Positions 1 through 10,700 of a stretch of DNA of 64,000 nt are shown piece by piece. This DNA comes from Auanema rhodensis (taxonomy: Eukaryota; Nematoda; Chromadorea; Rhabditida; Rhabditidae), in the NCBI GenBank assembly GCA_964057225.1, contig OZ059897.1, positions 17,794,001 to 17,858,000 on the forward strand. The letters run 5' to 3'. The position numbers and the translations under genes were made by a program. Every line of letters starts with the position of its first letter. Position 1 is the first letter of the stretch. The notes beneath the pieces were generated by a model. That model was not told the origin of the DNA, made no database searches, and saw only the letters and a program-made list of their open reading frames with translations.

Positions 1-35
1 TAGTTATGATCGTTTGAAAAATGATGCATTAGTGT

Positions 36-63
36 ATGTTGAGTTTCCATGTACACTCAACAT
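36..63. other. Hairpin I of the unit (9-bp stem, 10-nt loop)
   Basis: ATGTTGAGT at 36-44 is the exact reverse complement of ACTCAACAT at 55-63, with a 10-base loop between. The same element recurs in nearly every unit at the same offset. It is broken by one mismatch (offset 56 C to A) in four related units starting at 45281, 47387, 51950 and 53354. It lies in the most conserved part of the unit. It could be a cruciform-forming site or a protein-binding dyad; the sequence does not say which. Confidence 0.8.
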
Positions 64-86
64 TGCTTCCAAAAACATTTTGACAA

Positions 87-105
87 AAATTTTTTCGAAA
101 AATTT
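87..105. other. A/T near-palindrome centred on TTCGAA
   Basis: AAATTTTTTCGAAAAATTT is an 18-bp perfect palindrome with one extra T in the left arm; its core TTTTTCGAAAAA is perfect. It recurs in almost all units. Rare private changes hit it in the units starting at 1054 (first T to C), 10531 (CpG lost), 30890 (T to G) and 46334 (A to T). The unit starting at 61076 has one more T. It contains the BstBI site present in nearly every unit. Confidence 0.8.
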
Positions 106-159
106 CAAAATAATTTTGCAAAAAGTAGATGTTTTCAGATTTCTTTTTTCAAGGCAAAG
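106..159. repeat. Variable module of the unit, source of most unit fingerprints
   Basis: Most informative variants lie here. At offsets 107-111 the alternatives are CAAAATAA (common), CAGAATAA, CAAGATAA, CGAAATAA and CAAACTAA. At 114-119 they are TTTAGC (common), TTTTGC, TTCAGC and TTTAAC. At 141-159 the main forms are TCCATTTTTCAAGGCAAAG, TTTCATTTTCCAAGGCGAAG, its TCC version, TTTCATTTTTC with GCAAAG, and older TTCTTTTTTC and TCCTTTTTTC forms. Rarer forms are AAGGAGAAG, CAAAGC and TTTTTTAAGG. The TAG created by TTTAGC closes the short open frame seen in the TTTTGC and TTCAGC units. Changes at 142, 149, 156, 189 and 329 tend to travel together. Confidence 0.85.
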
Positions 160-168
160 ACGATGGAC

Positions 169-185
169 AATGTTATTCAACGAAA
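169..185 (-). promoter_or_regulatory. CENP-B-box-like half match (weak)
   Basis: Read on the minus strand, 185-169 is TTTCGTTGAATAACATT. The vertebrate CENP-B box is YTTCGTTGGAARCGGGA. The first eight bases agree and ten of seventeen agree overall. Of the nine essential positions, TTCG and the central A are present but CGGG is absent, so true CENP-B binding is unlikely. Units starting at 2809, 8425, 29486 and 35804 lose the CpG through offset 182 G to A. Such partial matches are often noted in invertebrate satellites and may be chance in A/T-rich DNA. Confidence 0.25.
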
Positions 186-213
186 AAATTAATTCTTCAG
201 GGTGAAAATCGAG

Positions 214-235
214 GATATAAGTGTGAACTTATATC
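214..235. other. Hairpin II of the unit (9-bp stem, GTGA loop)
   Basis: GATATAAGT at 214-222 and ACTTATATC at 227-235 are exact reverse complements around the four-base loop GTGA. The element sits in a block (195-240) that hardly varies between units. One lineage of three units (50195, 56162, 60374) carries offset 229 T to A, which breaks one pair. The tight loop makes this the best small hairpin in the unit, either as single-stranded DNA or in a transcript. Confidence 0.8.
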
Positions 236-249
236 AGTTGATATATCGG

Positions 250-308
250 TGCATTTTTAAGCTAGCGCAAATCTGATAACACAGATCGACGCAGCTTAAA
301 AATCCGCA
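250..308. other. Nested dyad of about 59 bp near the 3-prime part of the unit
   Basis: Three levels of inverted symmetry share one centre. The outer arms are TGC at 250-252 and GCA at 306-308. The main arms are ATTTTTAAGCT at 253-263 and AGCTTAAAAAT at 293-303, eleven perfect pairs. Inside are GCG at 265-267 with CGC at 290-292, and ATCTG at 271-275 with CAGAT at 282-286, around the loop ATAACA. Frequent variants touch it: offset 297 T to C breaks the pair with 259, offset 259 A to C (units at 22115 and 23870) breaks the same pair, and offset 275 G to A breaks the innermost closing pair. It could form a cruciform or a structured transcript. I found no ribozyme core in it. Confidence 0.75.
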
Positions 309-3300
309 TCGAATGCACTATACTACATTGAGAAACGCTTAATACAAAAATTAGTTATGATCGTTTGAAAAATGATGCATTAGTGTATGTTGAGTTTCCA
401 TGTACACTCAACATTGCTTCCAAAAACATTTTGACAAAAATTTTTTCGAAAAATTTCAAAATAATTTTGCAAAAAGTAGATGTTTTCAGATTTCTTTTTT
501 CAAGGCAAAGACGATGGACAAAGTTATTCAACGAAAAAATTAATTCTTCAGGGTGAAAATCGAGGATATAAGTGTGAACTTATATCAGTTGATATCTCGG
601 TGCATTTTTAAGCTAGCGCAAATCTGATAACACAGATCGACGCAGCTCAAAAATCCGCATCGAATGCACTGCACTACATTGAGAAACGCTTAATTCAAAA
701 GTTAGTTATGATCGTTTGAAAAATGATGCATTAGTGTATGTTGAGTTTCCATGTACACTCAACATTGCTTCCAAAAACATTTTGACAAAAATTTTTTCGA
801 AAAATTTCAAAATAATTTAACAAAAAGTACATTTTTGTAGGTTCCTTTTTTCAAGGCAAAGACGATGGACAATGTTATTCAACGAAAAAATTAATTCTTC
901 AGGGTGAAAATCGAGGATATAAGTGTGAACTTATATCAGTTGATATCTCGGTGCATTTTTAAGCTAGCGCAAATCTGATAACACAGATCGACGCAGCTCA
1001 AAAATCCGCATCGAATGCACTGCACTACATTGAGAAACGCTTAATTCAAAAGTTAGTTATGATCGTTTGAAAAATGATGCATTAGTGTATGTTGAGTTTC
1101 CATGTACACTCAACATTGCTTCCAAAAACATTTTGACAAAAACTTTTTCGAAAAATTTCAAAATAATTTAACAAAAAGTACATTTTTGTAGGTTCCTTTT
1201 TTCAAGGCAAAGACGATGGACAATGTTATTCAACGAAAAAATTAATTCTTCAGGGTGAAAATCGAGGATATAAGTGTGAACTTATATCAGTTGATATCTC
1301 GGTGCATTTTTAAGCTAGCGCAAATCTGATAACACAGATCGACGCAGCTTAAAAATCCGCATCGAATGCACTGCACTACATTGAGAAACACTTAATACAA
1401 AAATTAGTTATGATCGTTTGAAAAATGATGCATTAGTGTATGTTGAGTTTCCATGTACACTCAACATTGCTTCCAAAAACATTTTGACAAAAATTTTTTC
1501 GAAAAATTTCAAAATAATTTAGCAAAAAGTAGATGTTTTTAGATTCCTTTTTTCAAGGCAAAGACGATGGACAATGTTATTCAACGAAAAAATTAATTCT
1601 TCAGGGTGAAAATCGAGGATATAAGTGTGAACTTATATCAGTTGATATCTCGGTGCATTTTTAAGCTAGCGCAAATCTAATAACACAGATCGACGCAACT
1701 TAAAAATCCGCATCAAATGCACTATACTACATTGAGAAACGCTTAATACAAAAATTAGTTATGATCGTTTGAAAAATGATGCATTAGTGTATGTTGAGTT
1801 TCCATGTACACTCAACATTGCTTCCAAAAACATTTTGACAAAAATTTTTTCGAAAAATTTCAAAATAATTTAGCAAAAAGTAGATGTTTTTAGATTCCTT
1901 TTTTCAAGGCAAAGACGATGGACAATGTTATTCAACGAAAAAATTAATTCTTCAGGGTGCAAATCGAGGATATAAGTGTGAACTTATATCAGTTGATATC
2001 TCGGTGCATTTTTAAGCTAGCGCAAATCTGATAACACAGATCGACGCAGCTCAAAAATCCGCATCGAATGCACTGCACTACATTGAGAAACACTTAATAC
2101 AAAAATTAGTTATGATCGTTTGAAAAATGATGCATTAGTGTATGTTGAGTTTCCATGTACACTCAACATTGCTTCCAAAAACATTTTGACAAAAATTTTT
2201 TCGAAAAATTTCAAAATAATTTAGCAAAAAGTAGATGTTTTTAGATTCCTTTTTTCAAGGCAAAGACGATGGACAATGTTATTCAACGAAAAAATTAATT
2301 CTTCAGGGTGAAAATCGAGGATATAAGTGTGAACTTATATCAGTTGATATCTCGGTGCATTTTTAAGCTAGCGCAAATCTGATAACACAGATCGACGCAG
2401 CTCAAAAATCCGCATCGAATGCACTGCACTACATTGAGAAACGCTTAATTCAAAAGTTAGTTATGATCGTTTGAAAAATGATGCATTAGTGTATGTTGAG
2501 TTTCCATGTACACTCAACATTGCTTCCAAAAACATTTTGACAAAAATTTTTTCGAAAAATTTCAAAATAATTTTGCAAAAAGTAGATGTTTTCAGATTTC
2601 TTTTTTCAAGGCAAAGACGATGGACAATGTTATTCAACGAAAAAATTAATTCTTCAGGGTGAAAATCGAGGATATAAGTGTGAACTTATATCAGTTGATA
2701 TCTCGGTGCATTTTTAAGCTAGCGCAAATCTGATAACACAGATCGACGCAGCTCAAAAATCCGCATCGAATGCACTGCACTACATTGAGAAACGCTTAAT
2801 TCAAAAGTTAGTTATGATCGTTTGAAAAATGATGCATTAGTGTATGTTGAGTTTCCATGTACACTCAACATTGCTTCCAAAAACATTTTGACAAAAATTT
2901 TTTCGAAAAATTTCAAAATAATTTTGCAAAAAGTAGATGTTTTCAGATTTCTTTTTTCAAGGCAAAGACGATGGACAATGTTATTCAACAAAAAAATTAA
3001 TTCTTCAGGGTGAAAATCGAGGATATAAGTGTGAACTTATATCAGTTGATATCTCGGTGCATTTTTAAGCTAGCGCAAATCTGATAACACAGATCGACGC
3101 AGCTCAAAAATCCGCATCGAATGCACTGCACTACATTGAGAAACGCTTAATTCAAAAGTTAGTTATGATCGTTTGAAAAATGATGCATTAGTGTATGTTG
3201 AGTTTCCATGTACACTCAACATTGCTTCCAAAAACATTTTGACAAAAATTTTTTCGAAAAATTTCAAAATAATTTTGCAAAAAGTAGATGTTTTCAGATT

Positions 3301-3433
3301 TCTTTTTTCAAGGCAAAGACGATGGACAATGTTATTCAACGAAAAAATTAATTCTTCAGGGTGAAAATCGAGGATATAAGTGTGAACTTATATCAGTTGA
3401 TATCTCGGTGCATTTTTAAGCTAGCGCAAATCT

Positions 3434-5539
3434 AATAACACAGATCGACGCAGCTTAAAAATCCGCATCAAATGCACTATACTACATTGAGAAACGCTTA
3501 ATACAAAAATTAGTTATGATCGTTTGAAAAATGATGCATTAGTGTATGTTGAGTTTCCATGTACACTCAACATTGCTTCCAAAAACATTTTGACAAAAAT
3601 TTTTTCGAAAAATTTCAAAATAATTTAGCAAAAAGTAGATGTTTTTAGATTCCTTTTTTCAAGGCAAAGACGATGGACAATGTTATTCAACGAAAAAATT
3701 AATTCTTCAGGGTGAAAATCGAGGATATAAGTGTGAACTTATATCAGTTGATATCTCGGTGCATTTTTAAGCTAGCGCAAATCTGATAACACAGATCGAC
3801 GCAGCTCAAAAATCCGCATCGAATGCACTATACTACATTGAGAAACGCTTAATACAAAAATTAGTTATGATCGTTTGAAAAATGATGCATTAGTGTATGT
3901 TGAGTTTCCATGTACACTCAACATTGCTTCCAAAAACAGTTTGACAAAAATTTTTTCGAAAAATTTCAGAATAATTTAGCAAAAAGTAGATGTTTTTAGA
4001 TTCCTTTTTTCAAGGCAAAGACGATGGACAATGTTATTCAACGAAAAAATTAATTCTTCAGGGTGAAAATCGAGGATATAAGTGTGAACTTATATCAGTT
4101 GATATCTCGGTGCATTTTTAAGCTAGCGCAAATCTGATAACACAGATCGACGCAGCTTAAAAATCCGCATCGAATTCACTATACTACATTGAGAAACGCT
4201 TAATACAAAAATTAGTTATGATCGTTTGAAAAATGATGCATTAGTGTATGTTGAGTTTCCATGTACACTCAACATTGCTTCCAAAAACATTTTGACAAAA
4301 ATTTTTTCGAAAAATTTCAAGATAATTCAGCAAAAAGTAGATGTTTTTAGATTCCATTTTTCAAGGCAAAGACGATGGACAATGTTATTCAACGAAAAAA
4401 GTAATTCTTCAGGGTGAAAATCGAGGATATAAGTGTGAACTTATATCAGTTGATATCTCGGTGCATTTTTAAGCTAGCGCAAATCTGATAACACAGATCG
4501 ACGCAGCTCAAAAATCCGCATCGAATGCACTATACTACATTGAGAAACGCTTAATACAAAAATTAGTTATGATCGTTTGAAAAATGATGCATTAGTGTAT
4601 GTTGAGTTTCCATGTACACTCAACATTGCTTCCAAAAACAGTTTGACAAAAATTTTTTCGAAAAATTTCAGAATAATTTAGCAAAAAGTAGATGTTTTTA
4701 GATTCCTTTTTTCAAGGCAAAGACGATGGACAATGTTATTCAACGAAAAAATTAATTCTTCAGGGTGAAAATCGAGGATATAAGTGTGAACTTATATCAG
4801 TTGATATCTTGGTGCATTTTTAAGCTAGCGCAAATCTGATAACACAGATCGACGCAGCTTAAAAATCCGCATCGAATTCACTATACTACATTGAGAAACG
4901 CTTAATACAAAAATTAGTTATGATCGTTTGAAAAATGATGCATTAGTGTATGTTGAGTTTCCATGTACACTCAACATTGCTTCCAAAAACATTTTGACAA
5001 AAATTTTTTCGAAAAATTTCAAGATAATTCAGCAAAAAGTAGATGTTTTTAGATTCCATTTTTCAAGGCAAAGACGATGGACAATGTTATTCAACGAAAA
5101 AAGTAATTCTTCAGGGTGAAAATCGAGGATATAAGTGTGAACTTATATCAGTTGATATCTCGGTGCATTTTTAAGCTAGCGCAAATCTGATAACACAGAT
5201 CGACGCAGCTTAAAAATCCGCATCGAATGCACTATACTACATTGAGAAACGCTTAATACAAAAATTAGTTATAATCGTTTGAAAAATGATGCATTAGTGT
5301 ATGTTGAGTTTCCATGTACACTCAACATTGCTTCCAAAAACATTTTGACAAAAATTTTTTCGAAAAATTTCGAAATAATTTAGCAAAAAGTAGATGTTTT
5401 TAGATTCCATTTTCCAAGGCGAAGACGATGGACAATGTTATTCAACGAAAAAATTAATTCTTCAGGGTGAAAATCGAGGATATAAGTGTGAACTTATATC
5501 AGTTGATATCTCGGTGCATTTTTAAGCTAGCGCAAATCT
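3434..5539. repeat. 6-unit higher-order repeat (2106 bp), copy 1
   Basis: Running from the tail of unit 10 to the middle of unit 16, this block matches 5540-7645 almost base for base. The fingerprint order is: CTC unit; ACAGTTT/CAGAATAA/EcoRI unit; CAAGATAATTCAGC with GTAATTC and CTC; ACAGTTT unit with CTTGG and EcoRI; CAAGATAATTCAGC unit with CTTA; then a CGAAATAA unit with CCAAGGCGAAG. The middle four units are themselves two copies of a dimer (3862-4563 and 4564-5265) differing at a few sites. The boundary inside unit 16 can be placed only within 5422-5539. Confidence 0.85.
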
Positions 5540-7645
5540 AATAACACAGATCGACGCAGCTTAAAAATCCGCATCAAATGCACTATACTACATTGAGAAA
5601 CGCTTAATACAAAAATTAGTTATGATCGTTTGAAAAATGATGCATTAGTGTATGTTGAGTTTCCATGTACACTCAACATTGCTTCCAAAAACATTTTGAC
5701 AAAAATTTTTTCGAAAAATTTCAAAATAATTTAGCAAAAAGTAGATGTTTTTAGATTCCTTTTTTCAAGGCAAAGACGATGGACAATGTTATTCAACGAA
5801 AAAATTAATTCTTCAGGGTGAAAATCGAGGATATAAGTGTGAACTTATATCAGTTGATATCTCGGTGCATTTTTAAGCTAGCGCAAATCTGATAACACAG
5901 ATCGACGCAGCTCAAAAATCCGCATCGAATGCACTATACTACATTGAGAAACGCTTAATACAAAAATTAGTTATGATCGTTTGAAAAATGATGCATTAGT
6001 GTATGTTGAGTTTCCATGTACACTCAACATTGCTTCCAAAAACAGTTTGACAAAAATTTTTTCGAAAAATTTCAGAATAATTTAGCAAAAAGTAGATGTT
6101 TTTAGATTCCTTTTTTCAAGGCAAAGACGATGGACAATGTTATTCAACGAAAAAATTAATTCTTCAGGGTGAAAATCGAGGATATAAGTGTGAACTTATA
6201 TCAGTTGATATCTCGGTGCATTTTCAAGCTAGCGCAAATCTGATAACACAGATCGACGCAGCTTAAAAATCCGCATCGAATTCACTATACTACATTGAGA
6301 AACGCTTAATACAAAAATTAGTTATGATCGTTTGAAAAATGATGCATTAGTGTATGTTGAGTTTCCATGTACACTCAACATTGCTTCCAAAAACATTTTG
6401 ACAAAAATTTTTTCGAAAAATTTCAAGATAATTCAGCAAAAAGTAGATGTTTTTAGATTCCATTTTTCAAGGCAAAGACGATGGACAATGTTATTCAACG
6501 AAAAAAGTAATTCTTCAGGGTGAAAATCGAGGATATAAGTGTGAACTTATATCAGTTGATATCTCGGTGCATTTTTAAGCTAGCGCAAATCTGATAACAC
6601 AGATCGACGCAGCTCAAAAATCCGCATCGAATGCACTATACTACATTGAGAAACGCTTAATACAAAAATTAGTTATGATCGTTTGAAAAATGATGCATTA
6701 GTGTATGTTGAGTTTCCATGTACACTCAACATTGCTTCCAAAAACAGTTTGACAAAAATTTTTTCGAAAAATTTCAGAATAATTTAGCAAAAAGTAGATG
6801 TTTTTAGATTCCTTTTTTCAAGGCAAAGACGATGGACAATGTTATTCAACGAAAAAATTAATTCTTCAGGGTGAAAATCGAGGATATAAGTGTGAACTTA
6901 TATCAGTTGATATCTTGGTGCATTTTTAAGCTAGCGCAAATCTGATAACACAGATCGACGCAGCTTAAAAATCCGCATCGAATTCACTATACTACATTGA
7001 GAAACGCTTAATACAAAAATTAGTTATGATCGTTTGAAAAATGATGCATTAGTGTATGTTGAGTTTCCATGTACACTCAACATTGCTTCCAAAAACATTT
7101 TGACAAAAATTTTTTCGAAAAATTTCAAGATAATTCAGCAAAAAGTAGATGTTTTTAGATTCCATTTTTCAAGGCAAAGACGATGGACAATGTTATTCAA
7201 CGAAAAAAGTAATTCTTCAGGGTGAAAATCGAGGATATAAGTGTGAACTTATATCAGTTGATATCTCGGTGCATTTTTAAGCTAGCGCAAATCTGATAAC
7301 ACAGATCGACGCAGCTTAAAAATCCGCATCGAATGCACTATACTACATTGAGAAACGCTTAATACAAAAATTAGTTATAATCGTTTGAAAAATGATGCAT
7401 TAGTGTATGTTGAGTTTCCATGTACACTCAACATTGCTTCCAAAAACATTTTGACAAAAATTTTTTCGAAAAATTTCGAAATAATTTAGCAAAAAGTAGA
7501 TGTTTTTAGATTCCATTTTCCAAGGCGAAGACGATGGACAATGTTATTCAACGAAAAAATTAATTCTTCAGGGTGAAAATCGAGGATATAAGTGTGAACT
7601 TATATCAGTTGATATCTCGGTGCATTTTTAAGCTAGCGCAAATCT
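5540..7645. repeat. 6-unit higher-order repeat (2106 bp), copy 2
   Basis: This repeats the fingerprint order of 3434-5539. The only difference I noticed is at 6225, where unit 18 has TTTTCAAGC in place of TTTTTAAGC. After the copy, unit 23 (7723) is another CGAAATAA unit, identical in type to unit 22. Near identity over 2.1 kb indicates a recent tandem duplication. Confidence 0.85.
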
Positions 7646-7722
7646 GATAACACAGATCGACGCAGCTTAAAAATCCGCATCGAATGCACTATACTACATT
7701 GAGAAACGCTTAATACAAAAAT

Positions 7723-10700
7723 TAGTTATAATCGTTTGAAAAATGATGCATTAGTGTATGTTGAGTTTCCATGTACACTCAACATTGCTTCCAAAAACAT
7801 TTTGACAAAAATTTTTTCGAAAAATTTCGAAATAATTTAGCAAAAAGTAGATGTTTTTAGATTCCATTTTCCAAGGCGAAGACGATGGACAATGTTATTC
7901 AACGAAAAAATTAATTCTTCAGGGTGAAAATCGAGGATATAAGTGTGAACTTATATCAGTTGATATCTCGGTGCATTTTTAAGCTAGCGCAAATCTGATA
8001 ACACAGATCGACGCAGCTTAAAAATCCGCATCGAATGCACTATACTACATTGAGAAACGCTTAATACAAAAATTAGTTATGATCGTTTGAAAAATGATGC
8101 ATTAGTGTATGTTGAGTTTCCATGTACACTCAACATTGCTTCCAAAAAAATTTTGACAAAAATTTTTTCGAAAAATTTCAAAATAATTTAGCAAAAAGTA
8201 GATGTTTTTAGATTTCTTTTTTCAAGGCAAAGACGATGGACAATGTTATTCAACGAAAAAATTAATTCTTCAGGGTGAAAATCGAGGATATAAGTGTGAA
8301 CTTATATCAGTTGATATATCGGTGCATTTTTAAGCTAGCGCAAATCTGATAACACAGATCGACGCAGCTTAAAAATCCGCATCGAATGCACTATACTACA
8401 TTGAGAAACGCTTAATACAAAAATTAGTTATGATCGTTTGAAAAATGATGCATTAGTGTATGTTGAGTTTCCATGTACACTCAACATTGCTTCCAAAAAC
8501 ATTTTGACAAAAATTTTTTCGAAAAATTTCAAAATAATTTTGCAAAAAGTAGATGTTTTCAGATTTCTTTTTTCAAGGCAAAGACGATGGACAATGTTAT
8601 TCAACAAAAAAATTAATTCTTCAGGGTGAAAATCGAGGATATAAGTGTGAACTTATATCAGTTGATATCTCGGTGCATTTTTAAGCTAGCGCAAATCTAA
8701 TAACACAGATCGACGCAGCTTAAAAATCCGCATCAAATGCACTATACTACATTGAGAAACGCTTAATACAAAAATTAGTTATGATCGTTTGAAAAATGAT
8801 GCATTAGTGTATGTTGAGTTTCCATGTACACTCAACATTGCTTCCAAAAACATTTTGACAAAAATTTTTTCGAAAAATTTCAAAATAATTTAGCAAAAAG
8901 TAGATGTTTTTAGATTCCATTTTTCAAGGCAAAGACGATGGACAATGTTATTCAACGAAAAAATTAATTCTTCAGGGTGAAAATCGAGGATATAAGTGTG
9001 AACTTATATCAGTTGATATCTTGGTGCATTTTTAAGCTAGCGCAAATCTGATAACACAGATCGACGCAGCTTAAAAATCCGCATCGAATTCACTATACTA
9101 CATTGAGAAACGCTTAATACAAAAATTAGTTATGATCGTTTGAAAAATGATGCATTAGTGTATGTTGAGTTTCCATGTACACTCAACATTGCTTCCAAAA
9201 ACATTTTGACAAAAATTTTTTCGAAAAATTTCAAGATAATTCAGCAAAAAGTAGATGTTTTTAGATTCCATTTTTCAAGGCAAAGACGATGGACAATGTT
9301 ATTCAACGAAAAAAGTAATTCTTCAGGGTGAAAATCGAGGATATAAGTGTGAACTTATATCAGTTGATATCTCGGTGCATTTTTAAGCTAGCGCAAATCT
9401 GATAACACAGATCGACGCAGCTTAAAAATCCGCATCGAATGCACTATACTACATCGAGAAACGCTTAATACAAAAATTAGTTATAATCGTTTGAAAAATG
9501 ATGCATTAGTGTATGTTGAGTTTCCATGTACACTCAACATTGCTTCCAAAAACATTTTGACAAAAATTTTTTCGAAAAATTTCAAAATAATTTAGCAAAA
9601 AGTAGATGTTTTTAGATTCCATTTTTCAAGGCAAAGACGATGGACAATGTTATTCAACGAAAAAATTAATTCTTCAGGGTGAAAATCGAGGATATAAGTG
9701 TGAACTTATATCAGTTGATATCTCGGTGCATTTTTAAGCTAGCGCAAATCTGATAACACAGATCGACGCAGCTTAAAAATCCGCATCGAATTCACTATAC
9801 TACATTGAGAAACGCTCAATACAAAAATTAGTTATAATCGTTTGAAAAATGATGCATTAGTGTATGTTGAGTTTCCATGTACACTCAACATTGCTTCCAA
9901 AAACATTTTGACAAAAATTTTTTCGAAAAATTTCAAAATAATTTAGCAAAAAGTAGATGTTTTTAGATTCCATTTTCCAAGGCGAAGACGATGGACAATG
10001 TTATTCAACGAAAAAATTAATTCTTCAGGGTGAAAATCGAGGATATAAGTGTGAACTTATATCAGTTGATATCTCGGTGCATTTTTAAGCTAGCGCAAAT
10101 CTGATAACACAGATCGACGCAGCTTAAAAATCCGCATCGAATGCACTATACTACATTGAGAAACGCTTAATACAAAAATTAGTTATGATCGTTTGAAAAA
10201 TGATGCATTAGTGTATGTTGAGTTTCCATGTACACTCAACATTGCTTCCAAAAACATTTTGACAAAAATTTTTTCGAAAAATTTCAAAATAATTTAGCAA
10301 AAAGTAGATGTTTTTAGATTCCTTTTTTCAAGGCAAAGACGATGGACAATGTTATTCAACGAAAAAATTAATTCTTCAGGGTGAAAATCGAGGATATAAG
10401 TGTGAACTTATATCAGTTGATATCTCGGTGCATTTTTAAGCTAGCGCAAATCTGATAACACAGATCGACGCAGCTTAAAAATCCGCATCGAATGCACTAT
10501 ACTACATTGAGAAACGCTTAATACAAAAATTAGTTATGATCGTTTGAAAAATGATGCATTAGTGTATGTTGAGTTTCCATGTACACTCAACATTGCTTCC
10601 AAAAACATTTTGACAAAAATTTTTTCAAAAAATTTCAGAATAATTTAGCAAAAAGTAGATGTTTTTAGATTCCTTTTTTCAAGGCAAAGACGATGGACAA

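Larger units (their letters stand above)
1..351 (+). repeat. Representative satellite unit (unit 1) and its internal plan
   Basis: This unit serves as the coordinate frame for all others, since window position equals offset here. In order it holds a conserved 5-prime part (12-105) with hairpin I (36-63) and an A/T near-palindrome (87-105); a variable module (106-159); a CENP-B-like half match on the minus strand (169-185); hairpin II (214-235); a nested dyad (250-308); and a variable tail (311-345). Useful sites are NsiI ATGCAT at 24, BstBI TTCGAA at 94 and NheI GCTAGC at 261. Most other units also have EcoRV GATATC at offset 240, lost here because offset 245 is A. Unit 1 belongs to a rarer class with TTTTGC at 114-119 and C at 136. 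The start point is arbitrary, set by the window edge. Confidence 0.95.
1..3433. repeat. Left segment: heterogeneous units 1-10
   Basis: These units are more varied than the rest and hold alleles rare elsewhere. Examples are TTTTGC with C136 (units starting 1, 352, 2458, 2809, 3160), TTTAAC with a run of changes at 129-143 (703 and 1054), CACTGCACTAC at 318 (several), AATTCAAAAG at the unit junction, and CTAATAAC with CATCAAAT (1405, 3160). All carry G at offset 8, whereas most later units carry A. No clear higher-order period is visible, though neighbouring units share alleles in pairs. The pattern would fit an older or less recently homogenised part of the array. Confidence 0.7.

Noticed and set aside
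5-85. Bacterial promoter: TTGACA at offset 80 and TATAAT at offset 5 of many units
   Set aside because: The order and spacing are wrong for a sigma-70 promoter, the DNA is A/T-rich, and the context is a eukaryotic-type satellite.
59-174. Inverted pair AACATTG (59-65) and CAATGTT (168-174)
   Set aside because: Only seven bases, 102 bp apart, with no extension; expected by chance in a unit of this composition.
14-205. Open frame of 63 codons in eleven units (starts 14, 365, 2471, 2822, 3173, 4226, 4928, 6332, 7034, 8438, 9140)
   Set aside because: It starts with TTG, not ATG. It is closed by TAG at codon 35 in nearly all other units. Its sequence is low-complexity and shows no codon-level constraint, since variants change amino acids freely. 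It exists only where TTTAGC became TTTTGC or TTCAGC.
265-292. Hammerhead ribozyme, as found in some animal satellites
   Set aside because: The nearest match to the CUGAUGA core is CTGATAA at 273, with no matching GAAA and cleavage-site arrangement around the stems.
1-351. Unit as an ancient dimer of two halves of about 175 bp
   Set aside because: Comparing offsets 1-175 with 176-351 by eye shows no sustained similarity beyond A/T tracts.
1-351. Identity with a named satellite such as the Drosophila 359-bp or tenebrionid beetle families
   Set aside because: The length is similar, but I cannot match the sequence to any family from memory. A database search with the consensus would decide.
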